Below, one piece after another: positions 1 through 8,741 of a stretch of DNA of 61,231 nt. This DNA comes from an uncultured Lachnospiraceae bacterium. Lineage in GTDB: Bacteria; Bacillota; Clostridia; Lachnospirales; Lachnospiraceae. The first letter of the stretch is position 1. Every line of letters starts with the position of its first letter. The stretch covers positions 1-61,231 of the forward strand of contig CADABQ010000010.1 in NCBI GenBank assembly GCA_902786205.1, in the 5' to 3' direction. Below the pieces are notes generated by a model. The model was not told where the DNA came from and ran no database searches. It saw nothing but the letters and a program-made list of their open reading frames with translations. Both the position numbers and the translations under genes were made by a program.

Positions 1-24
1 TTTGAAGGTATATCCTTCAGATAA

Positions 25-96
25 TCCTCGATAGCTCAATGGTAGAGCACACGACTGTTAATCGTGGGGTTGTTGGTTCGAGCCCAACTCGGGGAG
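25..96 (+). tRNA. tRNA-Asn (GTT)
   Basis: Cloverleaf visible: acceptor arm TCCTCGA pairs with TCGGGGA. The anticodon stem CACGA/TCGTG closes the loop CTGTTAA, giving anticodon GTT. The T-arm has the GGTTCGAGCC pattern. CCA is not encoded. It is the first of three clustered tRNA genes. Confidence 0.96.
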
Positions 97-124
97 TTAG
101 TGCGTGTCAAGTATTGTAATAATA

Positions 125-163
125 CAAACTACTAAGTTCGAAAGAACCTCACTAAGTAGTTTG
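125..163 (+). other. Intergenic stem-loop between tRNA-Asn and tRNA-Glu
   Basis: CAAACTACT (125-133) pairs perfectly with AGTAGTTTG (155-163), and an inner GTTCGAAAGAAC hairpin lies in the loop. A second small hairpin, TAGACC/GGTCTA, lies at about 180-199. No T-tract follows, so this is more likely a processing or spacer structure in a tRNA precursor than a terminator. That role is inference. Confidence 0.5.
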
Positions 164-214
164 CATGCATCGCACGTAATAGACCATAATACGGTCTATA
201 AGTGCTAATAGCAA

Positions 215-286
215 GGCTCCTTGGTCAAGCGGTTAAGACATCGCCCTTTCACGGCGGTAACACGGGTTCGATTCCCGTAGGAGTCA
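215..286 (+). tRNA. tRNA-Glu (TTC)
   Basis: Acceptor GGCTCCT pairs with AGGAGTC, including one G-T pair. The anticodon stem TCGCC/GGCGG closes the loop CTTTCAC, giving anticodon TTC. The T-arm is CGGGTTCGATTCCCG. CCA is not encoded. Confidence 0.96.
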
Positions 287-290
287 TTAT

Positions 291-361
291 GGCGACATAG
301 CCAAGTGGTAAGGCATGGGTCTGCAACACCCTGATCACCAGTTCAAATCTGGTTGTCGCCT
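291..361 (+). tRNA. tRNA-Cys (GCA)
   Basis: Acceptor GGCGACA pairs with TGTCGCC, with discriminator T. The anticodon stem TGGGT/ACCCT closes CTGCAAC, giving anticodon GCA. The T-arm is CCAGTTCAAATCTGG. It begins 4 nt after tRNA-Glu, so the two are surely co-transcribed. Confidence 0.96.
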
Positions 362-933
362 TTGTAATAGTTTTAAATTGTTATACTCTCTGTGTTGTAC
401 TTACATTTTAGTAAGAAACATTTCTTTTAGTCTAGTTATTCTTAAGTTATTTTAATTTCTGTTTTTTCCTTTATTCTAGATGTTTACAAAGAGAGTAAAA
501 TCATGAGATTTGGAGTATAATATTTTGTACAAATTATATTTGTATAAGGATTCGAAAGTTATCATGCATGGGAGTGAAAAAGCATGGTAACTTTTTTTCT
601 ATGAAAATAAATATAGTAAGTATGTTTATTATTTGTAGATGGTATTGTTTACTGCATAATTTTGTATAGGGACAGAGGTTATATTCTAATTTCCTTATTT
701 TGTAAGAAAAGTTTGTAGTCATGTACTTTTTATTTACATAGAATTGTTGTATTAGCAATAAAATATTTGCATGAATTGCAATTAAAAATGATTACAAGTG
801 TAATATGGGAAAGTATTGATAAACCTAGTACGAAGCATATATTATATGTTTAGCAAGGTTGCTTTGAATTTAGTAATTGGATTAGTATAGAGGCATATCT
901 ATTAAGATCGAAAAAGCATTATGAGAATAAAGC
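362..933. other. Non-coding AT-rich gap after the tRNA cluster
   Basis: No supportable gene. The 74-codon minus-strand reading frame here has no ribosome-binding site and low-complexity content. The only clear structure is the hairpin with a T-tract at 555-598, described separately. Confidence 0.6.
555..598 (+). terminator. Rho-independent terminator-like hairpin
   Basis: AAAGTTATCATGC (555-567) pairs with GCATGGTAACTTT (582-594, one G-T pair) around a 14-nt loop, and seven T residues follow. It lies 190 nt after tRNA-Cys and may end the tRNA transcript or a short unannotated RNA. Confidence 0.7.
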
Positions 934-979
934 AAAAAAGGACCTCATAGAGAGCGGTTTATGCGCTTCTCTATGAGGT
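934..979 (-). terminator. Terminator of the ydj/psp operon
   Basis: A strong hairpin pairs ACCTCATAGAGAGCG (942-956) with CGCTTCTCTATGAGGT (964-979, one bulged T). On the minus strand it is followed by a run of T (complement of AAAAAA at 934-939). It lies downstream of the minus-strand operon that ends at 1212. Confidence 0.85.
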
Positions 980-1099
980 AATATAGCAGTGAATAATTTT
1001 TTATATTTTCTTGATTTTTTCTTCGCATTCTTTAACCGAATCAAGTAAGTCCCTTGTTTCAATTGCGAAAAGCAATAAGTAGTGGGTGGAAATTTGCTT

Positions 1100-1194
1100 G
1101 TATCAGGGGGAGTGCAAGCCCTTCCTGATATACTGCGAAACAGTTATTCGGTTATAAGCAAGTAGCGAAGCGGATTGCAAATATCCACTTGACT
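1100..1194 (+). repeat. Dispersed repeat R1, copy a
   Basis: The conserved R1 tail AGCAAGTAGC, then GCGGATTGCAAATATC, lies at 1157-1185. A hairpin upstream pairs TATCAGG (1101-1107) with CCTGATA (1124-1130). It lies between the ydjI stop and the operon terminator, so it is read in antisense relative to that operon. Other R1 copies are at 24636, 29377, 29595, 31801, 49513 and 52413. Confidence 0.7.
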
Positions 1195-1211
1195 GTAAAA
1201 GTAAAAGTTTT

Positions 1212-2204
1212 TTATAATAGTTTTTGTCCGCAGTTAGGACAGAAGTTTGCTTCTCCAGTTTTTTGTCCACAGTTAGGACAAAAATTTGGTTTGGTACCAG
1301 CAGTTTGGTTTGGTACAGAAGTTTGCTGAGTAGGCGTAGAAGCTTGATTTTGTTGCATTGCAGCATTTACATTTTGCATCATTTGATTGGCCATTGTCAT
1401 GCCCATCATCATACCTGTCATATCAGATGCCACACCACCTCCTTGAACCTTTCCAGAGGCAATACCGTCTACCATAGATACTTGTTGGTAACGATTCATA
1501 TCACCGATCATAGATTGTTCAGCATTTTTGTTAATCATAGATTGCACATTTTCTGGATAATTAAAGCTCATTATATTGAAGGCAGTGATAGTGATACCAA
1601 TATCATAAATCTGCATATCCAAATCACTTTTAATACCATTACTGATGTCAAAAGAATTTGCCATCAGATTAAACATATCTTTTCCCTCTTTCATAATCCA
1701 TTTCATTAAAAGCTGATCTAAAATAGAAGTAATACGTTGTTTTACATCTTCTACATAATAAGATTCTTTTACACCGGCGATCTTGTCAATCAATGTCATG
1801 TAGTCATTTACTTTAAATGTAAAGGTTCCATTTGCACGAATAGGAAGTCCTCCTGGCATACTTGATGCAGGAATATTAATTGCATTTTTTGTTCCCCATT
1901 TCACTTGAAATTCCTTTGTATTTACAAAAAGAACTTCTGCACGCATGCCACTGTTAAATCCAAATTTAAATCCTTTCAATGTAGATAAAAATGGAATAAT
2001 TTGTGATTCAATATCGTATTCCCCATCATCTTGAAAAATACCTTCTATACGTCCGTTGTGCAAGAATATTGCATCTTGACCAGGACGTATAATTAGTTTA
2101 CTTCCTTTTTTAATTTCACGATTGTTCCATTTCCAGAAAATCATATCGTCACGAAATTCTTCCCATTCTACAACATTTGCAAATTGTCCACTAAAAAAAC
2201 CCAT
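1212..2204 (-). CDS. ydjI: SPFH (band 7) domain protein with C-terminal zinc ribbon, YdjI-like
   Basis: A 330-residue protein. An SPFH/prohibitin-like region spans about residues 25-240. A Met/Gln-rich linker follows, then a rubredoxin-like zinc ribbon made of two CPNCG knuckles (Cys 309, 312, 322, 325). Family members form membrane-associated scaffolds. In Bacillus subtilis the YdjI homologue is encoded with PspA, YdjG and YdjH, the same set and order as here. The start is preceded by AAAGGTGAG at good spacing. It is last in the operon, 193 nt after ydjH. I infer a role in recruiting PspA-type proteins to stressed membrane. Confidence 0.88.
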   Translation of the reverse strand: MGFFSGQFANVVEWEEFRDDMIFWKWNNREIKKGSKLIIRPGQDAIFLHNGRIEGIFQDDGEYDIESQIIPFLSTLKGFKFGFNSGMRAEVLFVNTKEFQVKWGTKNAINIPASSMPGGLPIRANGTFTFKVNDYMTLIDKIAGVKESYYVEDVKQRITSILDQLLMKWIMKEGKDMFNLMANSFDISNGIKSDLDMQIYDIGITITAFNIMSFNYPENVQSMINKNAEQSMIGDMNRYQQVSMVDGIASGKVQGGGVASDMTGMMMGMTMANQMMQNVNAAMQQNQASTPTQQTSVPNQTAGTKPNFCPNCGQKTGEANFCPNCGQKLL

Positions 2205-2324
2205 AAAATCTCACCTTTCTTTTAATAATAATATTACTTATTGATTTACATATCGTTGTTAATCCTTTACAAGATTAGTAATCATATTGATTTATTTGAT
2301 TGGAGAAGGAAGGTACCATGTTTG

Positions 2325-2368
2325 TATGGGAAATTTTATATTATCATGATAACATGAAATTTCCCATA
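2325..2368 (-). other. Perfect stem-loop between ydjH and ydjI
   Basis: TATGGGAAATTT (2325-2336) pairs perfectly with AAATTTCCCATA (2357-2368). No T-tract follows on the minus strand, so it is more likely an mRNA processing or stability element between the two cistrons than a terminator. Confidence 0.5.
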
Positions 2369-2397
2369 AGCATGTTTCCTATAATTTTGTTATTATA

Positions 2398-3216
2398 TTA
2401 GAAATGTCCACCGCCTCCACTGTGGCTACTTCCACCGCTTCCGCTACTGTCACTATCATTATTACTTGTTCGTCTTGTTTTGTGTATACTTGTTCTGACA
2501 TAGTGATCATGTTGTGCAACGATTCTGGAATTGTTTTCGTTTATATATGTCATAGCGGAAACTGTCATCTTTCCACCAGAATTAATAATTAAGACAGTAA
2601 TAATTACGCCAGCAATAATAAGGGCAATTCCAATTTGTAAAAATATATTATAAAATAAACTGCCTGGATCAATTCCGTTGTTAAACTGTGAATAGTTATA
2701 TGCTTGGTAAATATAATTTTTACATACCGAAAACCAATTATTCTCCTTTAATTGAGGTTTAATTTTTTTATAAACTAAATCATAACGATTATCATCAAGT
2801 TTTGTTTTTAACTCTCCATACCCAGAAACATAGGCGTATCTGTTTTTAATATCAATAGCAAGGATTGCACAATTTGGATACTTTTGTTCATATGTTTCCT
2901 GAAAACTTTCCTGAAATGCAACAGAATAAAGTTCACAATCCGTATCTGAATTCCCACTGGAATCATAGCTGTATTCCGAAAGAGTATCTGTGATAACAAT
3001 CAGAAAGTTGTAATTTGATTTATTATAATATTTTTCTGCCAAATCTTCCAGCTCTTGCTCCTGTTTATCAGAAAGTGTATTGGTATAATCATATACTCGG
3101 TCCACCTTTTCAGACGCTTTCACAGGTACAAATAAAGAAAACATACTTGCAACAATAATGGAAAGCAGAAGGAGTATTCTTATGTAACTCTTATAGTTGC
3201 GAGTAATTTTTACCAT
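2398..3216 (-). CDS. ydjH: TPM-domain membrane protein, YdjH-like
   Basis: A 272-residue protein. A signal peptide or N-terminal membrane segment (about 11-34) precedes a TPM domain (about 38-165) with the usual VYDYTNTLSD opening. A second membrane segment lies near 190-212, and the Gly/Ser-rich tail ends GGGGHF. TPM proteins typically face the outside and are anchored by the later helix. The start overlaps the end of ydjG by 7 nt, implying translational coupling. The homologue in B. subtilis sits in the pspA-ydjGHI operon. Biochemical role unknown. Confidence 0.85.
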   Translation of the reverse strand: MVKITRNYKSYIRILLLLSIIVASMFSLFVPVKASEKVDRVYDYTNTLSDKQEQELEDLAEKYYNKSNYNFLIVITDTLSEYSYDSSGNSDTDCELYSVAFQESFQETYEQKYPNCAILAIDIKNRYAYVSGYGELKTKLDDNRYDLVYKKIKPQLKENNWFSVCKNYIYQAYNYSQFNNGIDPGSLFYNIFLQIGIALIIAGVIITVLIINSGGKMTVSAMTYINENNSRIVAQHDHYVRTSIHKTRRTSNNDSDSSGSGGSSHSGGGGHF

Positions 3217-4295
3217 ACCCAGACACCTCCAATCATATAAGCAATTAACTTAATCAGGAAGAAACTGATAATAGCAATCGCAACGAATATAGCTGCACAA
3301 TTTTTTTTGCTAATTGGTGGTTTGCCAATTATTTTACCTGTCTGTCCGTTCATTACAAAGTTATGTTCTGCATGTTGGTAATCATAACAAAACATCCAGA
3401 TTGGTAAAAGTGCATAAATGGCATCTTCTGGTTTCATTTGGATATTTTGATTTAATATTATTTTTCCATCATAACCAATCATAGTTTGACGTACAAAATC
3501 AAGCGTATAATTTTCTGTACGCTTTTCGATTCGAGGGTATAAGTCCTTATCTGTATAATCATATTTTTCTGCTAAGTATCCAGCAAGGTAAGGAGTATTA
3601 AAATCATATAATTCGTTATAATTAAACGGTTCCAGTTTATCCATCATTTTGTCATCCATTTTAATGGATGCATCTACTGGAATTTTGTCAAAATGTAAAT
3701 CCACGTCACGATATACATCAAAGTATTTGGTTTCTGTTATATCATAGTCGCCTTTCGAATAATGACGGACTTTTGTACATTCTGCATTGACTTCTCCTCG
3801 TGTGTGCATAGTAAAAAGCCAGAACGGAACATAGATACCAGTGATACTTTTTAAACGGTTTGCTTTTTTAAAATCGCGAGGAAGCAGAATACTTTTCCCA
3901 CACCATTTTTTAAATGCTTTTTCTGCTTCTTCTTTTGAAATTTTAAATGGAATTACTTTAGAGGGAGCAAGCTCTCCGCGTAGTCGATCCCCTAAAATCA
4001 TAGGTGCATCACAAAAGCTACAAGTTGTAGCAGTTGTCAGTTCATCGGTGATAAGGACAGCACCACAGTTTTTACATTGATATTGAATGGCACTGTTGTC
4101 AGAATAGGTATTCCGACTTGTTTTTGCAAGAAATTCGTCATAAGAACCAGCGGAAGCATTTTCAGATGCTTCTGCCTGGTTTTCCATTTGTTTGATATTT
4201 TCCTCATATCCACAGCTTTCGCAGTGAAGTAGACCAGAGGCAGTATCAAATTTCATGTCAGCACCGCAGGATGGGCATTTGTGCTGAATTACCAT
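3210..4295 (-). CDS. ydjG: Zinc-ribbon membrane protein, YdjG-like
   Basis: A 361-residue protein with two N-terminal zinc ribbons, CPSCG...CESCG (about residues 4-30) and CKNCG...CSFCD (about 70-95). A long soluble region follows, then one or two hydrophobic C-terminal helices. The start is taken at the internal ATG (4295). The upstream ATG at 4313 is followed at once by AAGGGAG, which is the ribosome-binding site for 4295. It is the second gene of the psp-type operon and probably links PspA to the membrane proteins YdjH and YdjI (inference). Confidence 0.85.
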   Translation of the reverse strand: MVIQHKCPSCGADMKFDTASGLLHCESCGYEENIKQMENQAEASENASAGSYDEFLAKTSRNTYSDNSAIQYQCKNCGAVLITDELTTATTCSFCDAPMILGDRLRGELAPSKVIPFKISKEEAEKAFKKWCGKSILLPRDFKKANRLKSITGIYVPFWLFTMHTRGEVNAECTKVRHYSKGDYDITETKYFDVYRDVDLHFDKIPVDASIKMDDKMMDKLEPFNYNELYDFNTPYLAGYLAEKYDYTDKDLYPRIEKRTENYTLDFVRQTMIGYDGKIILNQNIQMKPEDAIYALLPIWMFCYDYQHAEHNFVMNGQTGKIIGKPPISKKNCAAIFVAIAIISFFLIKLIAYMIGGVWVW

Positions 4296-4331
4296 ATTAA
4301 AAACTCCCTTCATAAATTTGTATAGAATAAA

Positions 4332-4487
4332 AAGGAACTGTTTCTTTTTGAATTGTGATTGTAGACCAATCTACTGTACCTTTGTTATAACATGCAAGTT
4401 GAGTAAAAGTATTTCAATCGTATGTTATAAAGAAATGACTGCAAGGGTACAGTAAAGAGGTACTACGAAAAGAAAGGAACAGTTCCT
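4332..4487. repeat. Long imperfect inverted repeat between pspA and ydjG
   Basis: The outer arms AGGAACTGTTTCTTTT (from 4333) and AAAAGAAAGGAACAGTTCCT (4468-4487) are near-complementary. Inner arms CTGTACC/GGGTACAG and TTATAACAT/ATGTTATAA continue the fold. The whole 155-nt spacer can form one hairpin. It could be a MITE remnant or an RNA processing site lowering expression downstream of pspA. No second copy was found in this window. Confidence 0.55.
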
Positions 4488-4497
4488 AATGTATATG

Positions 4498-5226
4498 TTA
4501 TTTATTTAGATCCGCTTTTAGAGCCGCTAATTCATCATCAACAGCAGTTGTATCCTGCTGGTCAAGACTTGCCTTTAAGGCAGCCAGTTCGTCATCAACC
4601 TGTGCGGTGTTACCAGAATACTTAGCGGTCAAATCAGCAATTTCATCAACTGGACCTGCATTTAATTCTGCCATGGCATTTGCCTTGTCTAAAGCTGCGT
4701 TTGCTTTTGCTTCCATACGATCAAAAGCAGCAATAGAAGAGTTACCATTAAGACCAGATACCATTTTATTCATGCGTTCCTGTGTCTTTGCAACTGCCAT
4801 TTTCCCTTTTATCATATCTCTTCTTGACTCTAGTTCATTGATATCTTTTACCAATTTGTCATGCATAGCACGCATGTTTTCTGCGTTTGTGTGTGCTAAA
4901 TCATAGGACTGTTGTAATTCTTGCTGTTTTGCAGAAAGTGAACTTTTCTTTTCAAGAAATTTTCTGGCATCATTTTCATTGCCAGCTTCCAATGCCTTAA
5001 CTGCAAATTGCTGCATTTTGTCGATTTCTGCATTTACTTCGTCAAGAGCACGCTTGGAACGTTGTTCTTCAGCCATAACTGTCGCGGTTTCGGATTTTAC
5101 TTTTCCTAAGTCGCTGTTTAAGTTTCGTAAACACTGATCAATCATTTTTTCAGGGTTTTCTGCTTTGTCTAAAAGTGAATTGATGTTTGCTGACATAATG
5201 TCCTTAAATCTTGATAATATTCCCAT
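4498..5226 (-). CDS. pspA: PspA/IM30-family membrane-stress protein
   Basis: A 242-residue, almost wholly helical coiled-coil protein of the PspA/Vipp1 (ESCRT-III-like) family, of usual length. The N-terminal helix, beginning MGILSRFKDIM, is amphipathic and typical of membrane binding. The last 35 residues carry a short duplication, DDELAALKASL and DDELAALKADL. The start has a perfect AGGAGG nine bases upstream. First gene of the minus-strand operon with ydjGHI. Known role of the family: binding and protecting damaged cytoplasmic membrane. Confidence 0.92.
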   Translation of the reverse strand: MGILSRFKDIMSANINSLLDKAENPEKMIDQCLRNLNSDLGKVKSETATVMAEEQRSKRALDEVNAEIDKMQQFAVKALEAGNENDARKFLEKKSSLSAKQQELQQSYDLAHTNAENMRAMHDKLVKDINELESRRDMIKGKMAVAKTQERMNKMVSGLNGNSSIAAFDRMEAKANAALDKANAMAELNAGPVDEIADLTAKYSGNTAQVDDELAALKASLDQQDTTAVDDELAALKADLNK

Positions 5227-5771
5227 AAATTTAAATCCTCCTAAATAAATAATAACTGTTTGTATATCCTATATAGTATTAAAATAGATAGTAAAATATG
5301 AACTGCGAGAAATTAACTTTGTAACATCTCGGATTGTCATATTAAACCGCTAATATTATAGGAATACAAATTTACTATTGCTATTTGCAAAAGTAAAAAG
5401 AAAAAAATTACATAATGTGTATTTGCTTTCCTTTTTCTACTATTAGTTTATTTGTTTTTGCTAAAAAGGTCAAGTAAATTAGGATTAAAAAGAGATTAAA
5501 AAAGAAATGTGTCGGATAGTAACTATTTTTAGAAAAAAAGATGTAGTTGAGGGGAAAATTTGCTATCTAGTTAATTGAAATGAATTAGCTTAGGTTGTGA
5601 GGGGGAGGAAAGATTGCAGATAATTAACATCAAACAAATAATTGGTTGCATAGATTCTAAAATCCATTTATAATAAGTAGAAATGTGTTAATTAAAAAGG
5701 CATGTGTAGATAGAAAATGGAAAGCCAGAAAGTATTTTCAGAGAAAAGCAGAAAGAAAGGTTGGTTTAGAT
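5227..5771. other. Divergent intergenic region, pspA / methyltransferase
   Basis: AT-rich and non-coding. It must hold the minus-strand pspA promoter and the plus-strand promoter for the methyltransferase gene, but I could not pick a convincing -35/-10 pair for either. The reading frame from 5685 lacks a ribosome-binding site. Confidence 0.5.
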
Positions 5772-6650
5772 ATGTGGGTTGCAGACCAGTGGAAAGATTA
5801 TGAAGTATTAGATTGTTCGAGCGGTGAAAAATTAGAAAGATGGGGAAAATATACACTTGTTCGCCCAGATCCACAGGTAATTTGGCATACGGAAAAGAAG
5901 AACAAAGGATGGAAAAATAGAAATGCCCATTATCATAGAAGTAAAAAAGGTGGCGGTGAATGGGAGTTTTTTGATTTGCCAAGACAATGGCAGATACATT
6001 ATAAGGAATTAACATTTAATTTGCAGCCATTTAGTTTTAAACATACAGGGTTGTTTCCAGAGCAAGCAACAAATTGGGATTGGTTTAGTGAACTTATATA
6101 TAATAAGAAGAAACAGAATCCTGATAGAGAAATTAAGGTACTGAATTTGTTTGCTTATACAGGTGGTGCTACTGTGGCAGCGGCAAAAGCAGGAGCTTCG
6201 GTTACTCATGTAGATGCTTCAAAAGGAATGGTAACCTGGGCAAAAGAAAATGCGATATCTTCAGGACTTAAAGATGCACCGATTCGTTGGATCGTAGATG
6301 ATTGTGTGAAATTTGTTGAACGTGAAATTCGCCGAGGAAAGACCTATGATGGTATTATTATGGATCCACCATCTTATGGAAGAGGTCCGAAAGGTGAGAT
6401 ATGGAAAATTGAAGAGAAAATACATGATTTTATCAAACTATGTACACAGGTGATGACTAAGGATCCATTATTTTATCTGGTTAATTCTTATACAACTGGT
6501 TTACAGCCAGCGGTAATTGCTTATATGATGAATACAGAAATTGTATCAAGATTTGGCGGTTCGGTTGCTTCGGATGAAATTGGATTGCCAGTAAAAGAAA
6601 ATGGTCTGGTTCTTCCTTGTGGGGCATCTGGAAGATGGCAAAAAAGATAA
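5772..6650 (+). CDS. Class I SAM-dependent methyltransferase, RlmI/RlmK C-terminal-like
   Basis: A 292-residue protein starting MWVADQWKDY. The glycine-rich SAM motif NLFAYTGGAT and the acidic VDASKG strand match the Methyltrans_SAM family seen at the C-terminus of 23S rRNA m5C methyltransferase RlmI. DPPSYGRG is the catalytic-type DPPxY/F motif. There is no PUA domain, so the RNA target is not predictable. The frame is open from 5685, but the ATG at 5772 has GAAAGG upstream and a conserved-looking N-terminus. It stands alone, followed by a terminator. Confidence 0.85.
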   Translation: MWVADQWKDYEVLDCSSGEKLERWGKYTLVRPDPQVIWHTEKKNKGWKNRNAHYHRSKKGGGEWEFFDLPRQWQIHYKELTFNLQPFSFKHTGLFPEQATNWDWFSELIYNKKKQNPDREIKVLNLFAYTGGATVAAAKAGASVTHVDASKGMVTWAKENAISSGLKDAPIRWIVDDCVKFVEREIRRGKTYDGIIMDPPSYGRGPKGEIWKIEEKIHDFIKLCTQVMTKDPLFYLVNSYTTGLQPAVIAYMMNTEIVSRFGGSVASDEIGLPVKENGLVLPCGASGRWQKR

Positions 6651-6678
6651 CAATTGTGCATAATGTATAGAAAAATAG

Positions 6679-6709
6679 AATTGACGAAAAAAAAATCGTC
6701 AATTTTATT
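6679..6709 (+). terminator. Intrinsic terminator after the methyltransferase gene
   Basis: AATTGACGA pairs with TCGTCAATT across an A-rich loop, followed by TTATTT. It separates the methyltransferase gene from the S10 operon promoter 25 nt further on. Confidence 0.75.
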
Positions 6710-6731
6710 TGCTATATATTTTGAAAAAAGC

Positions 6732-6760
6732 TTGCTAAAGTTTGAAAAATAAGGTATACT
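6732..6760 (+). promoter_or_regulatory. Promoter of the S10 operon
   Basis: -35 TTGCTA (6732-6737), a 17-nt spacer, then -10 TATACT (6755-6760). This is the best sigma-A-type match in the gap before rpsJ. Predicted transcription start is about 6767, giving a leader of about 225 nt. Confidence 0.75.
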
Positions 6761-6766
6761 CTTATT

Positions 6767-6993
6767 TGTTGTGACATTGATAGCTGTGAAGCGTGAGGTT
6801 GCTTTATCCAAGTAGATAAAGGTTTTCCGTGGAGCGAATGTCAAGTTAAGAAACTGGCGACAAGTCACTGTACAATAGAACAAATGCGTAAGCAAATAAG
6901 TTTTAGACCTATGTGTATAGGAAACGCGTGGGTAAGTGTACAGTCACCACTTGTCGTACTGAAATTAAGTGCGAAAAGGAGGCGGCTTTTTTT
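6767..6993 (+). promoter_or_regulatory. Structured leader of the S10 operon
   Basis: A long-range stem pairs GACAAGT (6859-6865) and CACTGTACA (6866-6874) with ACTTGTC (6949-6955) and TGTACAGT (6937-6944). It encloses a CCTAT/ATAGG hairpin (6908-6921) and ends just before the rpsJ ribosome-binding site AAAAGGAGG (6975-6983). S10 leaders in other bacteria are bound by L4 for autoregulation. That this leader works so is inference. Confidence 0.55.
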
Positions 6994-7314
6994 ATGGCAG
7001 CAAGTCAAGTAATGAGAATTACATTGAAGGCGTATGATCATCAGTTAATCGATCAGTCAGCTGGAAAAATTATCGAAACTGTAAAGAAGACAGGAGCTAA
7101 GGTGAGTGGTCCTGTACCTCTTCCAACAAAGAAGGAAGTTGTAACAATTCTTAGAGCGGTTCATAAGTATAAAGATTCCAGAGAACAGTTCGAACAGAGA
7201 ACACATAAGAGATTGATTGATATCATGACACCTAGCCAGAAGACAGTTGATGCATTATCAAGATTAGAAATGCCAGCTGGTGTTTACATCGATATCAAGA
7301 TGAAAAACAAATAA
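6994..7314 (+). CDS. rpsJ: 30S ribosomal protein S10
   Basis: 106 residues, normal length for S10, starting [10 protein letters not shown]. It carries the conserved [10 protein letters not shown] and [12 protein letters not shown] segments that pack into the 30S head; family members also act as NusE in antitermination. An upstream in-frame start at 6913 is rejected because AAAAGGAGG lies 11 nt before 6994. First gene of the S10 operon, followed by a 148-nt structured spacer. Confidence 0.97.
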   Translation: MAASQVMRITLKAYDHQLIDQSAGKIIETVKKTGAKVSGPVPLPTKKEVVTILRAVHKYKDSREQFEQRTHKRLIDIMTPSQKTVDALSRLEMPAGVYIDIKMKNK

Positions 7315-7462
7315 TTTTTAAGTTAGTAATCCTTAGGGTTTATATATAGAGTCCAAGCAACGAATAAATTTCGCGTTTATGGAGACCAAGCACTCAGGTG
7401 TAAGCCGTCTAGGATGAGCGTCTTAGATACGCTCCGCTGTAGATTTAATAGGAGGTGCAAAA
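7315..7462 (+). promoter_or_regulatory. Structured spacer rpsJ-rplC
   Basis: A 148-nt non-coding spacer, unusually long inside an S10 operon. It contains a GAGCGT/ACGCTC hairpin (about 7417-7435) and an ATAAA/TTTAT hairpin around a GCG loop. It has no T-tract, so it is not a terminator. It may be a ribosomal-protein binding or processing site (inference). Confidence 0.4.
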
Positions 7463-8095
7463 ATGAAGAAAGCAATTTTGGCTACAAAAGTCGGAATGAC
7501 ACAGATCTTCAACGAAGATGGAGTTTTAACTCCAGTAACAGTATTACAGGCTGGTCCATGTGCAGTAACACAGGTAAAAACTGTAGAAAATGATGGATAC
7601 AGTGCAGTACAGGTTGGTTTTGGTGACATTAGAGAAAAATTAGTGAACAAACCACAAAAGGGACACTTTGCAAAAGCAGGTGTTGAAAACAAGAGATTTC
7701 TTAAAGAGTTTAAGTTTGACAACGCTGAGGAATATCAGGTAGGACAGGAAATCAAGGTTGATATCTTTGAAGCTGGTGACAAGATTGATGCAACAGCTAC
7801 TTCAAAGGGTAAAGGTTTCCAGGGTGCTATTAAGAGACATGGACAGTCCAGAGGACCTATGGGACATGGTTCTAAATTCCACAGACATGCAGGTTCAAAC
7901 GGTGCTTGTTCTGATCCTTCAAAGGTATTCAAAGGTAAACAGATGCCAGGACAGATGGGTAACGTACAGGTAACAATTCAGAATTTGGAAATTGTTAGAG
8001 TTGATGCTGAAAACAATGTGATTTTGGTTAAGGGTGCTGTTCCAGGACCTAAGAAATCAATGGTAGTATTAAGAGAAGCTGTAAAGGCAAACTAA
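7463..8095 (+). CDS. rplC: 50S ribosomal protein L3
   Basis: 210 residues, usual length. It starts [16 protein letters not shown], the conserved L3 opening, and has the internal [12 protein letters not shown] stretch that reaches towards the peptidyl-transferase centre. AGGAGGTG precedes the ATG. rplD follows after 25 nt. Confidence 0.97.
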   Translation: MKKAILATKVGMTQIFNEDGVLTPVTVLQAGPCAVTQVKTVENDGYSAVQVGFGDIREKLVNKPQKGHFAKAGVENKRFLKEFKFDNAEEYQVGQEIKVDIFEAGDKIDATATSKGKGFQGAIKRHGQSRGPMGHGSKFHRHAGSNGACSDPSKVFKGKQMPGQMGNVQVTIQNLEIVRVDAENNVILVKGAVPGPKKSMVVLREAVKAN

Positions 8096-8120
8096 GCTTT
8101 AAGGAAGGAGGCTAACACAG

Positions 8121-8741
8121 ATGGCAAACGTATCTGTTTTTAATATGGAAGGCAAAGAAGTAGATAAGTTAGAATTAAATGATGCTGTATTTGCTGCTCC
8201 AATAAATGAACATTTAGTTCACATGGCAGTTGTTCAACAACTTGCTAATAAACGTCAGGGAACTCAGAGTGCAAAAACACGTTCTGAAGTAAGCGGTGGC
8301 GGAAAGAAACCATGGAGACAGAAGGGAACTGGTCATGCTAGACAAGGTTCTACAAGAGCTCCACAGTGGACAGGTGGTGGAGTTGTATTTGCTCCAAAGC
8401 CAAGAGATTATTCTTTCAAGATGAATAAGAAAGAAAAGAATGCAGCTATTAAGTCTGTATTGACTTCTAAGGTAAATGATTCTAAGTTTATCGTGTTAGA
8501 TAACTTAACATTAGAAGGAATTAAGACAAAAGAAGTTGTTGCAGTTCTTAAGAATTTAAACGTAGAGAAAGCTTTGATTGTGACAGCAGAGAAGGATGAG
8601 AATGTATTATTATCTGCAAGAAACATCCCAACTGTAAGAACAGCAATGACAAACACAATCAATGTTTACGATTTGTTGAAATATGATACAGTAGTTGTAA
8701 CAAAAGACGCTGTAGCAAAGATTGAGGAGGTATACGCATAA
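8121..8741 (+). CDS. rplD: 50S ribosomal protein L4
   Basis: 206 residues, normal L4. The extended tunnel loop is recognisable by [20 protein letters not shown]. In several bacteria L4 represses its own operon by binding the S10 leader. Its stop overlaps the rplW start by one base (TAATG), implying coupling. Confidence 0.97.
   Translation: MANVSVFNMEGKEVDKLELNDAVFAAPINEHLVHMAVVQQLANKRQGTQSAKTRSEVSGGGKKPWRQKGTGHARQGSTRAPQWTGGGVVFAPKPRDYSFKMNKKEKNAAIKSVLTSKVNDSKFIVLDNLTLEGIKTKEVVAVLKNLNVEKALIVTAEKDENVLLSARNIPTVRTAMTNTINVYDLLKYDTVVVTKDAVAKIEEVYA

Noticed and set aside
534..758. 74-codon minus-strand frame in the gap after the tRNAs
   Set aside because: Overlaps the terminator-like hairpin at 555-598, has no ribosome-binding site and no recognisable content.
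1224..1709. 161-codon plus-strand frame opposite ydjI
   Set aside because: Antisense shadow of ydjI; Cys/His/Leu-rich composition typical of noncoding reading and no initiation site.
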